Below are positions 53,501 through 61,900 of a stretch of DNA of 64,000 bases, piece by piece. Every line of letters begins with the position of its first letter. The first letter of the stretch is position 1. The stretch comes from RYN-230 sp963768945. Its GTDB lineage: Bacteria; Actinomycetota; Actinomycetes; Streptosporangiales; Streptosporangiaceae. A program made the translations under genes and the position numbers. The DNA lies in NCBI GenBank assembly GCA_963768945.1, contig CAVYJW010000003.1:1364001-1428000 (forward strand). Direction: 5' to 3'. The notes beneath the pieces are model-generated. The model had not been told where the DNA came from, did no database searches, and was given only the letters and a program-made list of their open reading frames with translations.

Positions 53501-55016
53501 CGGCGGGCAGGTGGCCGCGTTTGACGCCTTCACGGCGCCGCTCACCCAGAGCCTCCAGCTTGGCGCGTGCCGCGGCATACTCAGCGGTGGCTTCTGTCTG
53601 TTCCACGAACGCCGCGTCAGCCAACTCCTGCTCAGCCTGTGCCGTTTCTTCGACCGCCTGCTGCTGTTCGTCCGCGTCCTTAGCATCCCGGTCCGCCGCG
53701 TCAGCCAGTGCCGTCAGCCGACGTCGCAGCCGGGTGGAATGCCGTGCATGTTCTTCGCGGAGAGGAGCAAGCTCCCTCTCTTCTGCAGCTGCTTCCTTCT
53801 CAGCCTGGGACAGGGCATTTTTCAGGTCCGCGCGGGCTGCTAGCTGCTCCACGAGTTCCGATGCGCGTGCATGAGCGCTGGCCTTTTCGGCTAGGCCAGC
53901 AGCGCTGCCCTCTTCAATCTTCGCCTCGGCGACACGCAGCCGGGCAGCTTCCCGGCGGTACAGATACAGCAGGTCGTTAACCTGTGCCCGTTCGCTGTTG
54001 GCGGTGGTCCTGGCTTGGCTGAACGCGACGTGCTGTTCCTGCAGAGTCCGCTGCTCGGCTTGCGCGGCCTGGATCGTCGCGGCGAAAGATGCCGCCAAGA
54101 CCGCGGCGCTCAGGTTGGCCTGGTCCAGGTCTCCGGCGGCGGCGCGTTCCTGGTCGTGGCGCGCCGCGACCTCATCTAGGTTATTCGCGGCGGCGGTGCA
54201 AAAGTCCCGCTCCATGATCTTGTCGGGTTTGGCCGCCAGGGTCTTCGTGACACTGGCTAGTCGCTTGGCCACGCTACTGGGTGCATCGGGCTGGGTGGTC
54301 AGGTCGAGCAGGAAGTTAATGAAGTCCTTGGCGGCCGGGAACTTGAAAAGATCCTCCACACCTCCCTCAACGTGGTTCATCTGCTTCTGGGTGCGGAAGA
54401 GAGCGGGATCCAGATGACGGTCAACCAGCGCGGTTGCCCACTTGTGCATGGTGTCGGCCACTGCCAGGTCTGCGCGGGGGAACGGGCGCGCTATCTCACG
54501 CAATACCTGCATGAAAGTCGCGAGGCGACGTGGCCGACCCGACTCGTCGGTGAACGGCAGCGACGCCAGGTCGAGTTCGCCCGAGACTGCGTGAAAGGCA
54601 TAGAAGAGCGTGTTGAGCCGGTCCCGTGACTGCGCCGCCTGGACGGGGCGGCGCAAGTCATCCCATTCATGGACCACACCTGTGATGAGCAGGTCTTCGG
54701 TCTCACCTTGCAGGGTGCGGGCCGCCTGCGTGGGCAGCCAGGCAGCCACGACGTGGGCAGTATCGCCGGAGTCGATGTAGTCGGTCAGGCTGCGCTGAAC
54801 CGAGCGGCCCATGAAGTCGCTGGCCCGTGGCAGCAGCAGCGCGTACAGCAGTGACAAGATGCTGGACTTGCCTCCGCCGTTGCGCAGCCAGATCACCGAG
54901 TCCTGCGGCGCCGGCCCGTCGCCATCGGGTGCGGTGAGATTGAGTGTGAGGTCGGTGAACCGCGCGGACCGCTCCCCGATGGACCGGAATCGCAAGGCGG
55001 CGAGTTGGTAGGTCAT
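50568..55016 (-). CDS. SMC-type ATPase (JetC/MukB-like) of a Wadjet-type operon
   Basis: 1482 residues. Walker A RNGGGKSS has Lys50. Long coiled coils occupy about 330-660 and 870-1230, and a globular hinge-like segment lies near 690-850. The ABC signature WSGGEK is at 1349-1354 and Walker B VLLLDN has Asp1386, but Asn1387 stands where the catalytic Glu is expected. It would dimerise and extrude DNA with kleisin-type partners. It starts at ATG 55016 within the stop of the MukE/JetB-like gene (ATGA) and ends in the JetD-like start. Longer than typical JetC proteins of about 1100-1400 residues. Confidence 0.88.
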   Translation of the reverse strand: MTYQLAALRFRSIGERSARFTDLTLNLTAPDGDGPAPQDSVIWLRNGGGKSSILSLLYALLLPRASDFMGRSVQRSLTDYIDSGDTAHVVAAWLPTQAARTLQGETEDLLITGVVHEWDDLRRPVQAAQSRDRLNTLFYAFHAVSGELDLASLPFTDESGRPRRLATFMQVLREIARPFPRADLAVADTMHKWATALVDRHLDPALFRTQKQMNHVEGGVEDLFKFPAAKDFINFLLDLTTQPDAPSSVAKRLASVTKTLAAKPDKIMERDFCTAAANNLDEVAARHDQERAAAGDLDQANLSAAVLAASFAATIQAAQAEQRTLQEQHVAFSQARTTANSERAQVNDLLYLYRREAARLRVAEAKIEEGSAAGLAEKASAHARASELVEQLAARADLKNALSQAEKEAAAEERELAPLREEHARHSTRLRRRLTALADAADRDAKDADEQQQAVEETAQAEQELADAAFVEQTEATAEYAAARAKLEALGERRREGVKRGHLPAETTPPAEHVAMVKAERDKLQQTLAGMDQEAERRRTRRSELANRNTNLAGKHSTADAERGAAAKLKVELADRLDKLRATARLRDLAEAAPEDPIDLWTEASMLDRRLSDALMAADDERVLRRAEQHADQRTIAAQERTQILPTSLDAERVVHELTNAGFAAQTGWVYLRSLIPADHLVTSLDNPSIARLGCGAVVPTGTVADAVRLLDIRGITTTALVGLYSAQAADEVVRGGDYSETNEGAPAWTALHSGLVDPGAAEATVRLLKERALAHQLKNQELKRQRDSDDELRREISRFVNDCPAGRLTGLDTKIETLDSKLTAIEEELKANKAALQRLDEADRLGMTARGTTEKELRSLHSRITWLEDLISAVAAENTLSAQLSSAQRRAEAAGKRAAGHTKLSKNASIRATRLEEKVKAEQRKAQAYRAESAEIPEAAESVEGDLADDAALPLDSLRRGQRQALKALEVRASQSVLADRVQTLSRRLADAEQTLALRPIEDRSAGELLLATPDGQEPHLRAAALAQARLAEKTAAGARGAAQSQVEQRQKEAQEIEQRNAKPPRRPLPIIPATSGEADELASEQEELSQRAKDRVLEAEDLMAGAEKQSAHVKAREQLLSALLDSLPYASGGGQGDELFTDTDQAARDQAKGARDSIADAEKKAHATQGELLAAVNRLHRTAGQFAGISGPMKERTINDPPELLGLHARDLGSKLRLRAQTLDGELESIAKDQVILSEALGYLVRDSFDMLGKAERGSQMNTTSGSWAGKKILRISFDRPSDADLVTYADRVIEKTIQDGLKPEGMPLLKAAVHEAAGPRGFTVKVLKPTDDETGTTEDISRLAKWSGGEKLTVCVALYCILASLRAAETGHSGRSGGVLLLDNPIGRASAASLVRLQRDVAASHGVQLIYTTGVKDPAAVIQFPNIIRLDNREGRTRNRRYIIADADEGATAARITGIRTAHTDHLWQTGDSPERQAG

Positions 55017-55783
55017 AAGCGGCTCTCCTCGCTCTGACTGCTGGCGGGTTCTGCGGCCGGTTGCGCGGAATGGCGGCGGATCGTGGCGATGAAGGTATAG
55101 GCGTGCTCCAAGGCAACCTCTTTGGCATGCACCCGGAACCGCTCGGTAAGAGTCCACGCGCTCTCCGAAGCAGGGTCGGGGCGCGCCATCCCCTGCCCGG
55201 TGAGCCAGGTGAGGACGGAATGGATCCAGAAACGGGTGCACTGGCTGGTGAGCTTGCCGGCCGCGCGGCCTTTCTCGCCGTAGACTACTGAAGGCATGTT
55301 CACGTAGACCCGCCAGGCTGCGTCCAGTCCTTCTTCAGGGATGATCTCTCCGGCCGCGTCGTGGGACCGCAGTCGCTCGCACAAGTCACGGAGCCAGGTG
55401 TCAAAATCGTGAGCCGTGACATGGCGGACCCGGTCATCCGCGAGTTCTCCCGCGCTGGGAAAGGCGTAGGCGACAAGGCCGGTTAGAATCAGGCCGGCGA
55501 GTACTTTGTGCTCAGTCTTTCCGATGCTCGGCATGTCGGAAAGACGGAATGACAACGGCGACTCGGGGGTCACGCCGAGGATGAGCCCGAAATCGCTGTC
55601 GGATAGAACCTCGGCCCCTAGTCCGTGCAGCACAGCGTTTGCTGCCGTCTTGAAAGAGAGCTCGGTGCGGTACCGGCTCAGCACCCGCTGATATTCGGGA
55701 TTGCGGCCAGGTCGCTGCGCGGGCCGCAGTGCCCACCCCACGAGCGTTCCAATGTCAGTGTGATCACTGTCAACGAGAGTCAC
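55013..55783 (-). CDS. MukE/JetB-like subunit
   Basis: 256 residues from GTG 55783, which overlaps the preceding stop (GTGA). Helical and winged-helix-like, with stretches such as KTEHKVLAGLILTGLVAYAF and FWIHSVLTWLTGQGM. By position (between kleisin-like genes and the SMC) and size it corresponds to MukE/JetB (DUF4194-like), which binds the kleisin. Direct sequence similarity is weak to my eye, so the assignment rests mainly on operon order. Confidence 0.6.
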   Translation of the reverse strand: MTLVDSDHTDIGTLVGWALRPAQRPGRNPEYQRVLSRYRTELSFKTAANAVLHGLGAEVLSDSDFGLILGVTPESPLSFRLSDMPSIGKTEHKVLAGLILTGLVAYAFPSAGELADDRVRHVTAHDFDTWLRDLCERLRSHDAAGEIIPEEGLDAAWRVYVNMPSVVYGEKGRAAGKLTSQCTRFWIHSVLTWLTGQGMARPDPASESAWTLTERFRVHAKEVALEHAYTFIATIRRHSAQPAAEPASSQSEESRL

Positions 55784-56538
55784 GGCAGATCCTGTCTCAC
55801 GGGAGCATGGATGATATAGGCGGTGGTCGGGCAAGGATCCGCGGTCGCGAGGGAATCGGAGTCAGGTGCGACGATCACGTCATCGCCGTCCCAGCCGGGC
55901 AGGAGCAGGGGAGTGCCATCGGAGTCGGCGGCGGTGCGCTGCCCCAAGATCCGGGCCATCAGGTCATCCGCGATCCGGCCGTCGTCGTCGTCGGCCTCCT
56001 CGGGGGAGAACGCCCACAGCACGGCAAGATTGAGCGCCTCAGCACCCTGTTCGCGGATGCTCCGCGAGGGTCCCCGTGGGTCCTCATAGCAGGCGGCCAG
56101 CAAGGTTGACAGCCGCGCAGGAAGGCCTACCTGTGCCACCGCGCGGGCCGCTAGGTCGATAATTTCTGGGCGCAGCAGTGGTGGGGGTGGATCGGCGAGT
56201 TCCGGTTCATCCTCTTCGCGTTTGCTGTCACCCGCAGGAGAATGCCTGGACCACAGATCGTTGATAAGACGGTAAAGCCGCGGTAGCCGGGGTGCCCGCG
56301 GTCCTAGCATGTCCGTGGCGAACCGCTCCGCCAGGGCATGCGAATCGGCTAGGGGGAGTCCGAGTGCTGGCAGCAGCACCTCTTGCTGTGGGTCTGGAAT
56401 CGTGATCGGCGCGGGAGGGCGGAATGACTGGCGCTCCTGCTCATCCAGGAAGACGCCCCGGACTGCCATCACTCGCTGATGAAGTGATTCGTGTCGCCGT
56501 TGACACTCGTCCAGCAGCTGGGCGATGCGCCGTGCCAC
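55780..56538 (-). CDS. Second subunit of the SMC operon, kleisin-like (possible C-terminal JetA half)
   Basis: 252 residues from GTG 56538 (AAAGG 7 bases upstream); a TTG at 56544 overlapping the previous stop is an alternative. The N-terminus is a charged helix (RRIAQLLDECQRRHESLHQR). The middle is acidic and Pro-rich, and a helical domain (IIDLAARAVAQVGLPARLST) follows, then beta-strands. I do not recognise a family. Size and order suggest the C-terminal half of a JetA/MukF kleisin encoded separately. Confidence 0.55.
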   Translation of the reverse strand: MARRIAQLLDECQRRHESLHQRVMAVRGVFLDEQERQSFRPPAPITIPDPQQEVLLPALGLPLADSHALAERFATDMLGPRAPRLPRLYRLINDLWSRHSPAGDSKREEDEPELADPPPPLLRPEIIDLAARAVAQVGLPARLSTLLAACYEDPRGPSRSIREQGAEALNLAVLWAFSPEEADDDDGRIADDLMARILGQRTAADSDGTPLLLPGWDGDDVIVAPDSDSLATADPCPTTAYIIHAPVRQDLP

Positions 56539-56540
56539 CG

Positions 56541-57428
56541 TCAAAACCTTTGTTCAGCACTGGACATGGCCTCCCGGACCTTGCCGAGCAGGTGACGTTC
56601 GGTGTTAAGGCGCTCCCGTATGTGCTCTCGAGCTGCAGTGAGCTGCTGGGGCACTGCGGTTGCCCATTCCTCCTCCACCACCCGCAGGTCGCGGCGGGTT
56701 TGCTTGATTAGCCGATCCAGCTGCTCGGCCAGCCCGACCGAGAGCAGCCGCGCGCGCTCGGCCGACTTTAGCGCCGCGTCGAAGGCATGACGGGCGAGCT
56801 GCCGTTCCAGCACCAGCTCGGTCGCCACCTGCTCATCCTCGACATCGAAATCCAGGCCGCCGATCAGCGCGTTGATCGCGTCCTTCGTGGCCCGCAGCAC
56901 GTTCTCGTTCCGGGCTGGGTGATCGTGCTCAACGAGTAGGGAGAACGGAACCTCCCGCTGGCGGTGCCCGCTCTCCGGGCTCGAGTAATCGCTCGCCACA
57001 TAGCGGAATGGAGCCTGGCGTCCCGGCCGGTTCAGGAGGCTGTCGACTACAAACGCCGCAACTTCCGCGTATTCGTCGTCCGGCCGGTCTCGCCCCGCCT
57101 GTGCCGCTAGGGCAGTCAACACGGCCACGACGTCGGAGCGGGTGGCCTCGCTATCGAAGCCCTGGCGGGAAACCACCAGGTCGATCGCGGTCAGCGCGAG
57201 CGTGATGATGTCATATGTGCTGTCCGGCCACTCTTGCCGCCGGGCCGCCTGTGCCGCCTCAATAACTGGGCTGAACCGCAGAAAGGCGGCGACCCGCGCG
57301 GGAAAGGACGGCTCGTGCGCGCTGACGCTCGTCTCAGCCGCGGCGTAGGAACCTAGCTGATCGGAGCCAAACTCGTCTCCCACCAGATCATCGCCGTACT
57401 CGCCCACCGGGCGGCGCGTGTGCTCCAT
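56541..57428 (-). CDS. First subunit of the SMC operon, kleisin-like (possible N-terminal JetA half)
   Basis: 295 residues from ATG 57428, with GGAAGG 6-11 bases upstream; a longer frame reaches 57479. After an acidic leader there is a helical domain with winged-helix character (about 55-150), a REVPFSLLVEHDH strand region, and a long C-terminal coiled coil (about 190-295, ARHAFDAALKSAERARLLSV onward). This matches the plan of MukF/JetA kleisins (DUF3375-like) up to the coiled coil. The name is an inference from architecture and position. It opens the operon; its promoter must lie in 57429-57510. Confidence 0.55.
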   Translation of the reverse strand: MEHTRRPVGEYGDDLVGDEFGSDQLGSYAAAETSVSAHEPSFPARVAAFLRFSPVIEAAQAARRQEWPDSTYDIITLALTAIDLVVSRQGFDSEATRSDVVAVLTALAAQAGRDRPDDEYAEVAAFVVDSLLNRPGRQAPFRYVASDYSSPESGHRQREVPFSLLVEHDHPARNENVLRATKDAINALIGGLDFDVEDEQVATELVLERQLARHAFDAALKSAERARLLSVGLAEQLDRLIKQTRRDLRVVEEEWATAVPQQLTAAREHIRERLNTERHLLGKVREAMSSAEQRF

Positions 57429-57819
57429 ACGTGTGCCTTCCGCTATCACAGCGACCACGGAGATGGTAGGCGTCGGCACTGACAGTTTTCCTGTGCGCCA
57501 TAGCTCCGGATGAGGCAGCGATCGCTACTGCGGTGGGCAGCCGGGCAACTGGCTGTGGCGGACCGTGAAATGCTTGCGGGCGAGGAGCTGGCTGGCCGCG
57601 TCCCCGCAGGTGAAGGTGCTGATAGTTGGCTTGCACGAATGCTGTACATAACTGTCCGCGGTTTCAGTTGGTTGACCGGGCGAAGCGTACGGACATATGG
57701 AGAACAGAACTGGGCGCGAAGACCTGTGTCAGCTTGGAAACCGCAGGTCAGATGGCGTATCGCCACGTCGGGTCAAGCGGGCTGTAAACCGTCGGCCCAG
57801 CCCGCCATTGGATCTGCGG

Positions 57820-58028
57820 ACGTACCGCAGGATGTCTACATGGCCCGCGGCGCGGATCTTGTCGGAGAGCCGGAGATCGATAAGGCCGAGGCGGTGCGCT
57901 GGGTGCTCGTCGCGGAGGCACAGGACATGATCCGGCGTGGTGAGAGCCTGGGAGCAGCGACGATATCGGCGTGCTGGACGCTGCCGCAGAGATGGCAACG
58001 CCGCTTCGGCATAAGACCTGACTGTTAG
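57820..58028 (+). pseudogene. C-terminal remnant of a NUDIX hydrolase gene
   Basis: The frame ending at 58028 reads VYMARGADLVGEPEIDKAEA, then VRWVLVAEAQDMI and RRGESLGAATISA, the usual last third of actinobacterial NUDIX hydrolases (ADP-ribose pyrophosphatase type). The NUDIX box itself and the N-terminus are missing upstream. The open frame extends to 57510 but carries no NUDIX sequence there. It lies between the SMC operon and the tRNA-Val gene. The rest of 57429-58385 holds no other recognisable gene. Confidence 0.5.
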
Positions 58029-58311
58029 CCTGCTCCGGTTGGCCAAGGCGGTGGGCAAGTTTGCGCCAGAGCGAGCAGAACACCGCGCAGGCCGCAGCGG
58101 CGCGGCAGGCCCTGCAGCACTTCTACGCGAGCCTCAGTCAGGCGAGGGTGGGCGCCCGGCGCCAAGCGGGTCACAGCGGCCAGAGCAGCCCCGCTCAGCC
58201 GCGCCGGACCGGGCCGCTGACAGCACAATGCTCCCGGTTTCGGCAGACCGAAACCCAGGCCGCTCAGTGCCGCCCTGGTTCAATACATGCCGCCTGACCG
58301 TGGCACGTCCT

Positions 58312-58332
58312 GTTGACAAATCGTTGACAAAT
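58312..58332. repeat. Tandem 10-bp direct repeat next to tRNA-Val
   Basis: GTTGACAAAT occurs twice (58312-58321 and 58323-58332) with an 11-base period, about 55 bases beyond the 3' end of the tRNA-Val gene. Short spaced repeats of this kind serve as integrase arm sites beside tRNA attachment sites. No integrase gene is present. Confidence 0.5.
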
Positions 58333-58385
58333 GATCAAGAAAGCCGATCCCCGCACCCGGGAGCCGGCCTCTGACCTGCGCAAAC

Positions 58386-58460
58386 TGGTGGGCGATACTG
58401 GGATTGAACCAGTGACCTCTTCGGTGTCAACGAAGCGCTCTCCCACTGAGCTAACCGCCC
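58386..58460 (-). tRNA. tRNA-Val (GAC), CCA encoded
   Basis: A cloverleaf can be drawn: acceptor GGGCGGT pairs with ATCGCCC, D-arm TAGCTCAG..., anticodon loop TTGACAC giving GAC, and T-arm GGTTCAATCC. The 3' CCA is encoded. The first of three tRNA genes by coordinate, the last in transcription. Confidence 0.95.
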
Positions 58461-58463
58461 TCG

Positions 58464-58535
58464 AGGCGGAGACGGGAATCGAACCCGTGTACAGGGCTTT
58501 GCAGGCCCTTGCCTAAACCACTCGGCCACTCCGCC
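58464..58535 (-). tRNA. tRNA-Cys (GCA)
   Basis: Acceptor GGCGGAG pairs with CTCCGCC, with U as discriminator base as usual for tRNA-Cys. The anticodon loop CTGCAAA gives GCA and the T-arm has GGTTCGAATCC. CCA is not encoded. Three bases separate it from tRNA-Val. Confidence 0.95.
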
Positions 58536-58627
58536 AGCGCCAACGTTCCCTGCTGGGGGAAGCATGGCTTTGGACATCCGAAGAACCGTGCGGGCCAGGG
58601 CCTGCGGGACGGAATCCGGCGCCTCCG

Positions 58628-58700
58628 AGCGGACGACGGGATTCGAACCCGCGACCCTCACCTTGGCAAGGTGATGCTCTACCAACTGAGCCACGTCCGC
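58628..58700 (-). tRNA. tRNA-Gly (GCC)
   Basis: Acceptor GCGGACG pairs with CGTCCGC. The anticodon stem TCACC/GGTGA encloses TTGCCAA, giving GCC, and the T-arm has GGTTCGAATCC. CCA is not encoded. First gene of the Gly-Cys-Val transcript. Confidence 0.95.
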
Positions 58701-58918
58701 ATACCCGCTCTGGGCGGGTTTGCTGCACCTCCGCGCTGGGCGGGAGTGCGTTCAGAACTGTAGCCGATCCTAGCCTGTGAGCAAACTCGGAACGACGGCG
58801 AGGCCCGCCTGTGACGTCCCAGCGGCACCTCCCTCACCGCTGACCAGTCGCCGGCAGCCCGGCGATCAGGGGCTGCTGGGCAAGGGCCTCGCGGGCCGCT
58901 AGCCGATAACCTCTCCTC

Positions 58919-61900
58919 GTGGTAGTCACCTGGCTGGTCGGGGCCGGAGTCGGCCCGGCGGCCGTCGGCCTGCCGGTGACCATGGCGGGCGACGCACTGG
59001 CCGGAGCTGCCCTGCAATGGTTCAAGCGGATCCGCCACACGGACGACCTGAGCCGCCTCGTGCGGGCGGCGACCGGGAGCTCGGTGGAGCTCAGCCGCTC
59101 CGAGTTCAATGACGTGCGGAAACTGCTGCAGGACCCGCAGACCTGGCGGTTGCTGGGGGACGGCACGGAGGCGGACCTGGCCGCGCTGATCATCCCGTGG
59201 CTGCCGGCGCGTGATGGCCGGACGGTGCAGGACTCACAGGCCGCCGCGGACACCATCGCGCACGGCCTGCTCGAGTTCGCGGTCGCCGATCTCGAGCCCA
59301 AGCTCTTCCAGAAGCTGCTCCTCTCCCGCCTGTCCCGGCTGGAGAAGAACCAGTCGGACGGGTTCGATGAGGCCCTGCTCCAGCTGCACGCCGACCTGGT
59401 GGCCCGCCTCGCCGCGCAGGGCGAGCTCGACGCCGGGCACTTCGCCGAACTCCTCGGGTACCTCAAGCGGATGCTGGAGCGGTCGCCGCCCGGCCCCGCC
59501 GACCGGGGCGAGATCGTGATCTACCTGAACACGCTGATCAGCTGGCTGAGTACCGACCCGTGGCCGCACTGGTTCGACCAGATGTCGCTCACCCCCGCCG
59601 CCATCGAACGCAGAATGCGGCTCACCAGCTCCGGGGACCCCGGTGAGGAGCTGGACGCCGACGACCTCGCCGGGCGATGCCAGCGTCTGGTGATCCTGGG
59701 CGGCCCAGGTTCCGGCAAGACCTGGCTGGCCAGGCGGGCCGCCCGGACCTGCGCCGAGGAAGCCCTCCAGGCCATGGTGACGGGCCTGCCTCTCGATGAG
59801 GTGGAACTGCCCCTCTACACCACCTGCTCACGCCTGGCCAGCGCGGGCGGCGATATCCGCCAGGCCGCGGTCTCCAGCGCGCTGGAACGGATCGGGGACC
59901 TGGGCGGTTCCCGGATCACCGCGTCCCTGAAGGAGTTCTTCGCCGAGCGGAACGCGCCCACCCTGCTGGTCTTCGACTCGCTGGACGAGGCTCCGGACGC
60001 GGACGCCCGGCTGCTTGAAGCCGATTCCCTCGGGCCGCCGTGGCGGATCATCCTCACCAGCCGGCCAGGTTCCTGGCACCGCCAGCTAACCATCGACACC
60101 GGCAACCCCGCGCACCGCATCGGCCATATCCAGCCGCTGCGGTATCCGGACGATGTGGAGCCCTTCATCCAGGCCTGGTTCGCGGAGCGGCCCGAATGGG
60201 GCGCGGATCTCACCGCCCAGATCGCCCGGCGCCCCGATCTCCAGCAAGCCGCCACTATTCCCCTCATCCTGGCCTTCTACTGCATCGTCGGCGGCACCCA
60301 GCCGCTGCCGGAGTTCCGGGCCCAGCTGTACGCGAAGGTGCTGGCCCGCCTGCTCACCAGCCGCTGGCGGCGGACCGGCCCCCAGCCGGACCCCGGCGCC
60401 TGCCTGGACACCCTCCGCTCCTGGGCCTGGTCCGGAGCGGCCAGCGACGCCGTCTCCGCCCTCGGGACGTGGGCCGACGACATCCTGACCGGCCCCACCC
60501 GGCTGAACGAGGCGGACGCCGCCGCGCTCGACAACCTCGCTCCTCCTGCCGGGCTCGCCGACATCGACACCGGGAAGGTCACCCGGCGGTTCATCCACCG
60601 CTCCCTGCGCGAGTACCTGGTGGCGCAGTACGTGGCCACCCTCAGCGTGGACGACGCCGCCGCGGCCCTGCTCCCGCACCTGTGGTACGACGCCGACTGG
60701 GAGGTTGCTGCCCCGGCGGCGATCGCCCTGCACCCCGAGCGGGAGGCGCTCCTGCAGGCCCTGGCCGGCCAGGCGGCGGGTTCCGCCCAGGCGCCCGCGG
60801 ACCTGGCCGTCATCGACGGCGGGGGAGAGTTCCGGGTCCTGCTCGCCCGGGTGGCCCGCGAGTCGGGCGAGGCCGACTGGTCGCCTGCGGCGGCGCGGAT
60901 GATCGGCCAGGCCCGCGTGGACCTCGCCCGGTCCGGCCGGGTCGATGACCTCGGCGGAGCCACGGCCTGGCCCACGTCGTCCGGCCACGGCCGCGATTAC
61001 CTGTTCGGCCTGCTGCAGGCCGAGCCCCGGGGCTGGATAGCGGCGGGGCTGGTGGATGACCTGGTCAAGCTCGCTCTTACCGCCGAGGACCAGCGGCAGG
61101 CCCGCCGCAGGCTGTTCGGGCTGGCTGACGAGGCAGCCAACCCTGGCCTCGCCGCGAGCCTGCTCGGCGGGGTTCTCCGGCTGGGCCCGGACGTGGCTGA
61201 GCGGCCCCGGCTGCGGGCGGCCCTGCTCCCGCTGCTGGCCGGCGGGACCGACACCGCCGTGGCGCGGCGGCTGCCCGGCCAGCTGGCCTCCCTCGGCCCG
61301 ACAGCGCGGGAGCGGCAGCAGGCCCGCGTGAACCTGCTCCGCCAGGTCGCCACCGAATACCAGGGCTGGGAATGCGGCCTCCTCGTGGACCAGGTGATCC
61401 GCTTCGCTCCCACCGCCGCCGAGAGGCGGCAGGCCAGCACCCTCCTGCTGGGCCTCCTGGCCCGACGGGCGGGCTCTGACCTGGCCGGGGAACTCCTCGG
61501 CGTCGTCCCGGCAGGAGACTGGCCCGGCCCCCTGGACTACTACAACGAGCTCACCAGGCTGCAGCCTGGTGAGCTCGCTGGCACGCCAGAGGGGGCGATG
61601 GTGAGCGGGATCGTCCAGCTCGCCCCGACCGCAGCGACGAAACGGCAGGCTTACGCCACGCTCCTGCGGCTGCTGCCCGGTGAAATCACCAGCCCGGCCG
61701 ATCTGGCGGTACTGAACGCCCTGGCCCGGCTGGCCCGCACGGCGGCGGACAAGCGCTTCCTGTGCAGCGTGCTGTTCGGGCTGCTGCCGGCCGAGCCGCT
61801 CAGCACGGCCCCCATGAACGTCGCGGCCTGCCTGGCGCTCCAGGTCCTGGAGCTCTCACCGGGTCCGGAAGACCTCCGGCGGGCCCGGGCCACGCTGCTC

